Part shown: one piece after another, positions 7,091 to 13,480 of the stretch
How positions within the stretch are numbered: the stretch's first letter is position 1
Layout of the letters: every line of letters begins with the position of its first letter
NCBI GenBank assembly: GCA_964628455.1
Contig: CAZVPD010000090.1
Span: forward strand, 1-15,638
Origin: JAQVWU01 sp964628455
GTDB lineage: Bacteria > Bacillota > Clostridia > Oscillospirales > CAG-272
Length of the DNA: 15,638 nucleotides
Direction of reading: 5' to 3'
Program-made: the position numbers and the translations under genes
The notes under the pieces: generated by a model
The model's input: the letters and a program-made list of their open reading frames with translations, nothing else
Told to the model about the DNA's origin: nothing
Databases searched by the model: none

Positions 7091-7933
7091 TTATGATTTT
7101 TTTCCGGCGGTCCAGGTCGAAATGTATTCGAGTCCTTCGGGGAGGACGGGGTTTTCGCGTTTTGTCCACCCGCCCCCGAGGCCGGCTTCCCGCGCCGTCA
7201 GCTCGAAATGGCACATCGCGATCCCGATATCGTTTTTCTGCATGTCAAAGCGGCCCGAAGGGTAACCTCTGGTCCTCTTGAGGTAAAAATCCCAGCCGGA
7301 GCTGTTTTTGACGACTCTCCAGGGCTGCTTGTTGGACGCGGACGGGGCAAGGCGCACCGCTTCGAGAGGCCCGGCATAGGCGCCGGCGCGGCTCACGTCC
7401 AGCGAGGCCAGGCTTTCGTCGAAGAATAGCTCTTCGAAGGGCTTTTTGCTGTCGGCGCCGAGAACCTTGCGCACGGCGCTGTCCGTCAGCCTCGCCTTCT
7501 GCTTCTTATAGCCTGCGGGGGAGACCACGGCGAGGTATTCGCCGTCTTCCAGCCCGCACAGCCGGATAAAATCGTTTTTGCTGAAGGTCCCCCCGAGCCA
7601 GCAGGTCTGTACGCCCAGTCCCGCCGCGAAGAGGATGATCTTCTCGAACAGGGCTCCGAAGGCCGCGAAGTCCTTCTCCTCCTCGCGGCAGATGCCCGCG
7701 ATGAAGCTGACCGCCCCCGAGATCAGGCCGTAGGTCCCCAGTTTTGCGGGAGCGCCGCAGTCGGGGCTGTTTGTGACCAGGGCGAACCTGGCGCCGATGC
7801 CGCAGACGGCATTGATCTCTTCGATGAAGGCGCCCAGCTTTTTTTCATGCTCTTCGGAGAGGGGGGTGCCGTCATAGGACCTGCAGCTGGTCCTCGCTGC
7901 GATGATCTCCGCTATGGGTTTTTCGAATTTCAT
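7091..7933 (-). CDS. TM1586-type nitroreductase-fold protein (putative)
   Basis: A 280-residue protein that appears to contain two nitroreductase-like halves in one chain, as in the TM_nitroreductase family (PF14512-like). The first half starts with IIAARTSCRSYDGTPL (10-25), a relaxed form of the RRSTRxF motif, and contains AAGLGVQTCWLGGTF (103-117). The second half has APSASNKQPWR (196-206) and NDIGIAMCHFEL (234-245). FMN binding is likely from family knowledge, but no reaction can be named. Ribosome site GGAGG is 6 bases before the ATG at 7933. It is the first gene of the redox operon and is divergent from the amidohydrolase gene. No convincing -35/-10 pair was found for its own promoter. 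Confidence 0.82.
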   Translation of the reverse strand: MKFEKPIAEIIAARTSCRSYDGTPLSEEHEKKLGAFIEEINAVCGIGARFALVTNSPDCGAPAKLGTYGLISGAVSFIAGICREEEKDFAAFGALFEKIILFAAGLGVQTCWLGGTFSKNDFIRLCGLEDGEYLAVVSPAGYKKQKARLTDSAVRKVLGADSKKPFEELFFDESLASLDVSRAGAYAGPLEAVRLAPSASNKQPWRVVKNSSGWDFYLKRTRGYPSGRFDMQKNDIGIAMCHFELTAREAGLGGGWTKRENPVLPEGLEYISTWTAGKKS

Positions 7934-7972
7934 ATTTTCCTCCGTGTTCGGGAATTTTTTGTCGTAAACGTC

Positions 7973-8001
7973 TTGTAATGGGGAGCGAATTCAAATATAA
8001 T
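7973..8001 (+). promoter_or_regulatory. Promoter of the amidohydrolase gene (TTGTAA, 17 bp, TATAAT)
   Basis: TTGTAA (7973-7978), 17 bases, then TATAAT (7996-8001) give a good sigma-A promoter in the 111-base divergent gap. Transcription would start near 8008, leaving a leader of about 37 bases with AGGGAGG at 8031-8037 before the ATG at 8045. Confidence 0.75.
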
Positions 8002-8044
8002 GTCGTTATGTGAATCAATTATAAAGCGAAAGGGAGGCCGCGCC

Positions 8045-9076
8045 ATGATCCCCCTGAACGAATTCCGTCCCGTTTCGAGGCTCGAAGTCCCGGATGTCCC
8101 GCGCACGCGCGCGAAATTCCCGGTCATCGACATGCACAACCATCTGGGGCGCACCGCCGATGCTGCGGAGGTGCTCCGGAGGATGGACCGCTTCAACATC
8201 GCCATGATCGCGGACATGGACGGGTTCTGGGACGAACGCACGGATTTTCAGCTCGCAACCTATGTGAACCGGTATCCGGGCCGCTTCGCGCTCTTCTGCC
8301 GCCTCGACCTGCTGCGCGCGGACGATGCGGATTTCGCCGGTTATGTCCGGCGCCGCCTGGCGGACTGCGCCGCAAAAGGGGCCGCGGGCGTCAAGGTCTC
8401 AAAGTCGCTGGGACTGAAGCTCAGGGACAGGGACGGAAAATACCTCAGGCCCGACGACGACCGGCTGCGCGCCGTGTGGGAGGAGGCCGCGAAGCTCGAT
8501 TTCCCCGTGACCATCCACATCGCGGACCCGCCCTGCTTTTTCGACAAAGTCATAGACGGCACGCACGAGCGCTACGAGGAACTCGCGGAACATCCCGACT
8601 GGACTTACGGCAGCCGCCCCTGCCCCCGTTTTGAGGAACTGATGGAGGCGCAGGAACATCTGCTCTCCCGCAATCCGGACACTCGCTTCATCGTGGCGCA
8701 CGTGGGGTCGCACGCCGAAAACCTCAGGGAGGTCCGGCGTCAGCTGGAAGCCTATCCGAACATGTACGTCGACACGGCGGAGCGCATTTCGGAACTCGGG
8801 CGCCAGCCGTACACGGCGCGCGACTTCCTCATCGCCATGCAGGACCGGGTGCTTTACGGCACCGACCTCATCCCGAACGAAACCAACGTCAGCGGGTATT
8901 ACCGCTTCTTTGAAACGAAGGACGAGTATTTCCCGTACAATTCCTGGGACGAGCACCATCAGGGGCGGTGGAATATCTGCGGCGTGTATCTGCCCGACGA
9001 AGTGCTCAAAAAGATCTATTATAAAAACGCGCTCGGGGCTGCGCCCCGGCTCAGGGCGGGCGCCTTCCCGGACTGA
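8045..9076 (+). CDS. Amidohydrolase-2 family metal-dependent hydrolase/decarboxylase
   Basis: A 343-residue TIM-barrel enzyme of the ACMSD/amidohydrolase-2 type (PF04909). Metal ligands are visible in the expected order: His31 and His33 in DMHNHLG, His158 in VTIHIAD, His219 in IVAHVGSH and Asp274 in YGTDLIP. The C-terminal YYKNALGAAPR is the usual IxxxNAxRL-like end. Members decarboxylate or hydrolyse aromatic and carboxylic acids, so the substrate is open. The start is the ATG at 8045, with AGGGAGG 7 bases upstream. An ATG at 8000, 15 codons earlier, sits within the -10 region and is not used. The gene is alone on its strand, convergent with the exporter gene (9 bases between stops), with no clear terminator between them. 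Confidence 0.85.
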   Translation: MIPLNEFRPVSRLEVPDVPRTRAKFPVIDMHNHLGRTADAAEVLRRMDRFNIAMIADMDGFWDERTDFQLATYVNRYPGRFALFCRLDLLRADDADFAGYVRRRLADCAAKGAAGVKVSKSLGLKLRDRDGKYLRPDDDRLRAVWEEAAKLDFPVTIHIADPPCFFDKVIDGTHERYEELAEHPDWTYGSRPCPRFEELMEAQEHLLSRNPDTRFIVAHVGSHAENLREVRRQLEAYPNMYVDTAERISELGRQPYTARDFLIAMQDRVLYGTDLIPNETNVSGYYRFFETKDEYFPYNSWDEHHQGRWNICGVYLPDEVLKKIYYKNALGAAPRLRAGAFPD

Positions 9077-9085
9077 ACGCCTTTT

Positions 9086-9844
9086 TCAGAAAAAGACGCG
9101 GACCGCGGCGGCCAGCGTCATGGCCAGGATGACGCGGCGGAATATTTTCTCGTTGAGCTTTTTCAGCACCCTGAAGCCGATGAAAGCCCCCGCCGCGATC
9201 AGGGGGACCAGCGCCGCCGTCAGGATCAGGTTCGGCGCGCTGATGTTGTGCCACATAAAGACCTGAAAGGGCAGTTTGGTCATGTTGACCATGAAAAAGA
9301 ACCACGCGTTGGTGCTGATGTAATTGTTTTTCTGCATTCCGAGCGCGAGCAGATAGATGCTGAAGATCGGGCCCGCCGCGTTTCCGATCATGGAGGCGAA
9401 GCCGCTGAGTATGCCGAACCCTATGAAAAACCAGGGCGCCGTCGGGACCGCAAGGTCTCTGCCCCTGATTTCCTTTGCGATGAGCAGCGCGAGGCAGAGC
9501 AGGACAAGCCCGCCGATGAGATAAAGAAAAGTTTTGTCGTCGATGAAGCTGCCCACAAAGGCGCCCGTCAGGATGCCGAGCACCGCCCAGGGCAGAGGTT
9601 TGAGCACGTTTTTCCAGACCACGTTCCTGCGGTAGGTCCATACGGCGATCAGGTCGCCGGTCATCAGCATCGGCAGCAGGATGCCCGTCGACTCTTTTCC
9701 GCCGAAAACGGCGGCGAGCAGCGGAATGGCGAGCATGGTCACGCCCCCGACCGCGGTTTTGGCGAAACCGACCAGCAGCGCCGTAAAAAGCAGCAGCGCC
9801 CATTCGATCCCGTTCATGGTCAGCGTCTGTCGTATCAGTTCCAT
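9086..9844 (-). CDS. TauE/SafE-family sulfite or sulfoacetate-type exporter
   Basis: A 252-residue membrane protein with about eight hydrophobic segments between residues 14 and 252. The first repeat has LLVGFAKTAVGG (23-34), and the second has GFASMIGNAAGPIFSIYLL, both matching the TauE/SafE signature (GxxxGxxGxGGG and GxxSxxxGxGGP). Characterised members export sulfonates or sulfite, but most are uncharacterised anion transporters. GAGGT lies 8 bases before the ATG at 9844. A later ATG (codon 10) has no such site. It is transcribed away from the URO-D gene from the promoter at 9884-9912. I see no sulfonate-metabolism genes nearby that would fix the substrate. Confidence 0.85.
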   Translation of the reverse strand: MELIRQTLTMNGIEWALLLFTALLVGFAKTAVGGVTMLAIPLLAAVFGGKESTGILLPMLMTGDLIAVWTYRRNVVWKNVLKPLPWAVLGILTGAFVGSFIDDKTFLYLIGGLVLLCLALLIAKEIRGRDLAVPTAPWFFIGFGILSGFASMIGNAAGPIFSIYLLALGMQKNNYISTNAWFFFMVNMTKLPFQVFMWHNISAPNLILTAALVPLIAAGAFIGFRVLKKLNEKIFRRVILAMTLAAAVRVFF

Positions 9845-9883
9845 AAGATTGACCTCGAGCGTATTTGTTCGGGAAATACCTAT

Positions 9884-9912
9884 ATCATAGCACGCCGGCC
9901 GGCAAAAAACAA
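9884..9912 (-). promoter_or_regulatory. Promoter of the TauE/SafE gene (TTGTTT, 17 bp, TATGAT)
   Basis: On the minus strand, TTGTTT (plus 9907-9912) is followed by 17 bases and TATGAT (plus 9884-9889). The spacer holds the perfect 10-base palindrome GCCGGCCGGC (9894-9903). A second palindrome, TGCGGCCGCA, lies at 9928-9937. Either could bind a regulator between the divergent genes. No convincing plus-strand promoter for the URO-D gene was found. Confidence 0.6.
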
Positions 9913-9972
9913 GTCCAATCGGCTTTTTGCGGCCGCATAAAATAAAAAAACGAAAAAAGGCGGATCGGAACC

Positions 9973-11098
9973 ATGGATCAGAACGACAGGCAGGTGCTGC
10001 GCGGCCTTGCGGAGCGCTATGCGGAGATCGCCGCGGACCCGCGGCAGAAAATCAATTTAAACCGGTGGAAAGCGCTGCATTCGCTCAGGCCGCAGAAGCC
10101 GATGATGAGCGTTTCGCAGATCGCCTGGTGGGAGATCAACGGCTGCGATGAGCTCCGGCTCCGGTGCTCCGGAGATCTTGCCCGTTCGCTCGAGGGACAG
10201 ATGAGGGAGGCGGTCTTCAGGTGGGAGCGTTTCCCCTTCGACATGGTCGTTCCGGAATTCCTCAGGATCGGCAAAAAAATCATCTCGACGNNNNNNNNNN
10301 CCCGAAATAAAATACGACCGGGAGGGTACGGAAAAGCTGCTGGAGCAGGCGGACGGACTTGTGGGGGATATCCTTCCCGTCAAGGCGGCCGGGGTCGATA
10401 TCTGGGCGGCCCTGTGGGACAGGATCGTGTTTCTCAGGGGGGCCGAAACGGTGCTTTACGACCTTGCGGACAGGCCGGAGTTTTTACATAAAGTCATGGC
10501 GCGCTTCACCGGGATCGAGCAGGAGATCCTCGATCAGTACGAGCGGGAGAATCTGCTGGCCTCGCCCGGGTTCTGCCACTACGCCGAGAGCGGCTGCGAC
10601 GAACTGTACAAGGGCGGCTTCGACGAAGAGCACGTCAAAGCGAAAAACTGCTGGGCAAGCGGCGCCGCGCAGATCTTTTCGGAGGTGTCGCCCGCCATGC
10701 ACGACGAATTCGAAATCAATTATATGAAGCCCTATTACGAGCGCTTCGGGCTGGTCAACTACGGCTGCTGCGAACCCCTTCACCGCAAGATCGATATCAT
10801 CAAAAAGATAAAAACCGTGCGCTGCATTTCGGTCAGCCCCTGGGCGGACCCCCATGTCGCGGCCGAAGCGATGGGCCGGGACTATGTGATGGCGCGCAAG
10901 CCCAACCCCGCGTTTCTTGCGGGCGACGCTTTCGACCCCGGTCCCGTGAAGGCCGAACTGACCGATACGCTGAGGGCGTGCGTCCGAAACGGCACGCCCG
11001 TCGAATTTATCCTCAAGGACCTGACGACCATCCGCGGCGACGCGGACAGGCTCTCCCGCTGGAACGAACTCGCCGTAAGCGTCATCGAAAATTTTTAA
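9973..11098 (+). CDS. Uroporphyrinogen-decarboxylase-like (MtaA/URO-D family) protein, interrupted by an assembly gap
   Basis: Cytoplasmic TIM-barrel protein of the URO-D superfamily, in the branch often linked to corrinoid-dependent methyl transfer rather than heme synthesis. Before the gap come LNRWKALHSLRPQKPMM and WERFPFDMVVPEFLRIGKKI. After it come PEIKYDREGTEKL, GDILPVKAAG, LVNYGCCEPLHRKIDIIKKI (an NYGCCEPL zinc-site-type motif with His) and RCISVSPWADPHVAAEAMG, then the Pro-rich KPNPAFLAG. These match proteins in Clostridia annotated as URO-D or methylcobamide methyltransferases. The two parts are in different frames across the ten Ns, so the true gap is a multiple of three. By comparison with the family, about 30 residues are probably missing. 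GH31 follows 18 bases on. The ATG at 9973 has only a distant AAAAGG, so the start is moderate. Confidence 0.82.
10291..10300. other. Assembly gap (ten Ns) inside the URO-D-like gene
   Basis: The last full codon before the Ns ends at 10290, and the next readable codon of the downstream frame starts at 10301. The missing length must therefore be a multiple of three, so ten is only a placeholder. The protein is likely intact in the genome. Confidence 0.9.
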
Positions 11099-11116
11099 CG
11101 AAGGAGCCGACGAACG

Positions 11117-13168
11117 ATGAAATACGCATCTTTGAACTGGAGGACCGCGGCGCCGGGCGTCTGGGAGGCCGTCGCCGGAGACGGACCGCCCGTATGCAGC
11201 CTGACGGGCGCGGCGGGCGCGGAACCGAGGCTTGAGGCGCTGAATCTGCTTTCCGACCGGGATTTTCCGTTCGCACGGCCGGTGAAGGCGTATAGGAGCG
11301 GGACGAAGACCGTGCTCCTCTTTCCGCTGTCGGAGGGGGAGACGCTGTACGGCGGCGGACTGCGCTTTAAGAGCCTGGTCATCAACGCGCAGGTGCTGAG
11401 GCTCAGGGCCGACCACTACGGCGGGAGGGACGACGGCAGGACCCACGCGCCCGTCCCGTTCTGGCTCTCGGACAGAGGCTGCGGCGTCTTCATCGACACC
11501 GCGAATCTCACGGAACTCTATATGGGGAGCGCGAACAGGGCGGATTCCGAAAAAGGGTACCGGAACCTCGACAGGAACACCGACCCGGCGTGGAACGCCC
11601 AGCCGGCCGGCGAATACGTCGAGGCGGCGGTGAACGACGCTCCGGCGGTGAAGATCGTCGTTTTTGCGGGGGCAGACCTGCTTGAAACGGTGCGGAGATT
11701 CAATTTATACTGCGGAGGCGGCTTTATTCCCCCGAAGTGGGGGCTCGGGATCTGGAAAAGGTTCCCGCTCCCGTATTCCGCCGCCCGGGTCGGGGAAAGC
11801 ATCGCCGAATTTTCGGAAAGGGGCTTTCCGCTCGATGTCGCCGGGCTCGAGCCGGGCTGGCAGAGCTGCTCCTATCCCTGCAGCTACGAGTGGGACAAAA
11901 CGCGCTTTCCGGACCCGGCCGGATTCATCGGGTCCGCGCTCGAGCAAGGCGTCAGGGTCAACCTGTGGGAAAACGCCTTTGTCTCCCCGGAATCGGAGAT
12001 TTTTTCCGGAATGCTGCCGCTGAGCGGCTCCCACCTGGTGTGGGGGGGCATCGTTCCGGACTACACGACCGAAGAGGCGGCCGGGATCCTGCGCGAACAG
12101 CATAAGCGGCGCCACGCGGACATAGGCGTCAGCGGCTATAAACTCGATGAGTGCGACGGATTCGACTTCTGGCTCTGGCCCGACCACGCCTCCTTTCCGT
12201 CCGGAACGACGGGCGTGCAGATGAGGAACCTTTACGGGCTGCTGCTCCAGAAGATCACGTACGGGATGTTCCGCTCCGAAAACAGGCGGACATACGGACT
12301 GACCCGCGCCACAAACGCGGGCGCCGTCTCTTTTCCGTACGCGCTGTACAACGACTGCTACGATTTCGGCGAATATCTGACCGCCCTTGCTTCGGGCGCC
12401 TTTTCGGGCGTGCAGTGGGTCCCCGAGGTGCGCAGCGCCGCGGACGGGGACGAATGGCTGAGAAGATGCCAGCTCGTCTGCTTTTCGCCCATGGCCATGA
12501 TCAACTCGTGGGCTTCGGACACCGAACCCTGGACCTTCGCGGAGGTCTCGGACCTGGTCAGGGAGGCGTTCCTGCTGAGAAAGAAGCTTCTGCCCTATTT
12601 CTATTCCGCGTATTACCGCTATGCCTTCGAGGGCATCCCGCCGTTCCGCCCGACGGTCATGGAGAAGGGCTGCAGCGCCGGTCCGGACCCCGCCGACCGG
12701 TTCCTGGCCGGGGACAGCCTGCTTGCGGCGCCCTTCGCGCCCGGACAGAGCCGGCGCGAAGTGATCATGCCGGAGGGAAGCTGGTTCGACTTTTACGGCG
12801 GCCGCGGGTATGAAGGCTCGACGGCGCACATCATCGATGCGGCGGATACCGGAGACCGCCTTCCCGTCTTTGTCAGGGACGGGGGGATCGTGCCGATGCT
12901 CTCCGAGGAACCGGAAACGCTTGAGATCCGGTATTACGGGAACAGAGACGGCCGCTTTCTGCTGTTCGACGACGACGGGGAGACCTTTGACTATGAAGCC
13001 GGGGCCTTTGACCTCGTCCTGCTGTCCGTAAGCCGGAACGAACGCGGGGAGGCGGTCCTGACGGCCGAATCCCTGCATGAAGGCCTCGGAAAGAAGAATT
13101 ACGTGAATTACAGGCTTTCGGACAGGACAAAGTCCGCCGGGGGTGCGGCGGGGTGCGGGAAGGTGTAA
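11117..13168 (+). CDS. Glycoside hydrolase family 31 (alpha-glycosidase type), cytoplasmic
   Basis: A 683-residue enzyme with the GH31 layout: N-terminal beta-sandwich (LYGGGLRFKSL, 78-88), (beta/alpha)8 barrel from about residue 205, and C-terminal beta-domains. GYKLDECDGFDF (340-351) holds the likely nucleophile Asp344. YGLTRATNAG (393-402) and YND (411-413) align with the RSxxxGxxR and WxGD region, making Asp413 the probable acid/base. The C-terminal MPEGSWFDFYGG and LPVFVRDGGIVPM are standard GH31 motifs. It retains the anomeric configuration and cleaves alpha-linked sugars, but sugar and linkage are unclear. There is no signal peptide, so it acts inside the cell on imported oligosaccharides. 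AAGGAG lies 9 bases before the ATG, and the gene follows the URO-D gene by 18 bases. Its TAA lies inside a palindrome (13162-13179). Confidence 0.9.
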   Translation: MKYASLNWRTAAPGVWEAVAGDGPPVCSLTGAAGAEPRLEALNLLSDRDFPFARPVKAYRSGTKTVLLFPLSEGETLYGGGLRFKSLVINAQVLRLRADHYGGRDDGRTHAPVPFWLSDRGCGVFIDTANLTELYMGSANRADSEKGYRNLDRNTDPAWNAQPAGEYVEAAVNDAPAVKIVVFAGADLLETVRRFNLYCGGGFIPPKWGLGIWKRFPLPYSAARVGESIAEFSERGFPLDVAGLEPGWQSCSYPCSYEWDKTRFPDPAGFIGSALEQGVRVNLWENAFVSPESEIFSGMLPLSGSHLVWGGIVPDYTTEEAAGILREQHKRRHADIGVSGYKLDECDGFDFWLWPDHASFPSGTTGVQMRNLYGLLLQKITYGMFRSENRRTYGLTRATNAGAVSFPYALYNDCYDFGEYLTALASGAFSGVQWVPEVRSAADGDEWLRRCQLVCFSPMAMINSWASDTEPWTFAEVSDLVREAFLLRKKLLPYFYSAYYRYAFEGIPPFRPTVMEKGCSAGPDPADRFLAGDSLLAAPFAPGQSRREVIMPEGSWFDFYGGRGYEGSTAHIIDAADTGDRLPVFVRDGGIVPMLSEEPETLEIRYYGNRDGRFLLFDDDGETFDYEAGAFDLVLLSVSRNERGEAVLTAESLHEGLGKKNYVNYRLSDRTKSAGGAAGCGKV

Positions 13169-13179
13169 AATCTTACACC
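13162..13179. promoter_or_regulatory. Perfect inverted repeat GGTGTAA-AATC-TTACACC, possible operator
   Basis: Seven-base arms (13162-13168 and 13173-13179) flank AATC and overlap the TAA stop of the GH31 gene. The inner 14 bases, TGTAAAATCTTACA, fit the CcpA cre consensus at every position except the central CG. It may be an operator of a LacI-like regulator, or an RNA hairpin at the end of the upstream operon. Confidence 0.5.
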
Positions 13180-13286
13180 CCGGAAATGGCCGAAAAGATT
13201 CCGGATCCGCGCTGTTTTTTCGTTTTCCCGCCCGTATATATAAAATATTCAAAGAAATCTGTCCGAAACCGGTCAAAAAATAAAAG

Positions 13287-13356
13287 GGTGTAAAAAAAAG
13301 CCATACCGCCGGAAGATCAGCAAAAAACACATACGGGATCAAAGTTTTTTTACACC
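13287..13356. repeat. Twelve-base inverted repeat pair GGTGTAAAAAAA / TTTTTTTACACC
   Basis: The left arm is 13287-13298 and the right arm 13345-13356, with 46 bases between. Flanking AAAA and TTTT extend the match, apart from one extra G on the left. The core GGTGTAA is the same as in the palindrome at 13162. CACACCCC follows at 13361. The 308-base gap 13169-13476 otherwise holds AT-rich DNA, with TATATATAAAATATTC at about 13235-13250, but no promoter I can define securely. Confidence 0.55.
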
Positions 13357-13378
13357 TTTTCACACCCCGTTTGGTATT

Positions 13379-13405
13379 GTCCGGAGGACGGCAGCCATGC
13401 CGGAC
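13379..13405 (+). promoter_or_regulatory. Hairpin enclosing the leader ORF start
   Basis: GTCCGG (13379-13384) pairs perfectly with CCGGAC (13400-13405). The 15-base loop between them holds the rest of the GGAGG ribosome site and the ATG at 13397. A nested alternative pairs GGCA (13390-13393) with TGCC (13398-13401). Folding would hide the start of the small ORF and, if coupled, affect the binding-protein gene. Confidence 0.45.
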
Positions 13406-13480
13406 CGCCCGGCAAAAAGCAAGATCCGCTTTCAAAAAACATTCATGCAAAAAAATAAATTATTTTCGGAGATGTTATGA
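13397..13480 (+). CDS. Small upstream ORF (27 codons), possible leader peptide of the binding-protein gene
   Basis: An ATG at 13397 preceded at 9 bases by GGAGG (13383-13387), which is stronger than the GGAG in front of the next gene. It encodes 27 residues that are basic and rich in Lys, Arg, Gln and Phe (MPDRPAKSK at the start, NKLFSEML at the end). Its TGA at 13478-13480 overlaps the ATG of the binding-protein gene as ATGA, the classic coupling arrangement. The last codons include the binding protein's own ribosome site. No relatives are known to me, so it could be chance. Its conservation in related genomes is untested. Confidence 0.45.
   Translation: MPDRPAKSKIRFQKTFMQKNKLFSEML

Noticed and set aside
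8000..8044. Upstream ATG at 8000 as start of the amidohydrolase
   Set aside because: It lies in the -10 box of the predicted promoter, and AGGGAGG is placed correctly only for the ATG at 8045.
9062..9100. Bidirectional terminator between the amidohydrolase and TauE genes
   Set aside because: CTTTTT/AAAAAG and CTGAA/TTCAG are short AT-rich arms, too weak to call.
13180..13235. Intrinsic terminator after GH31 at GGATCCG...TTTTTT
   Set aside because: A T-run exists near 13214-13220, but no stable stem precedes it closely. CGGATCCG leaves no room for a loop.
11705..13450. Open frame of 581 codons opposite the GH31 gene
   Set aside because: High third-position GC in the GH31 gene removes stops on the other strand. 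No recognisable domain and no ribosome site.
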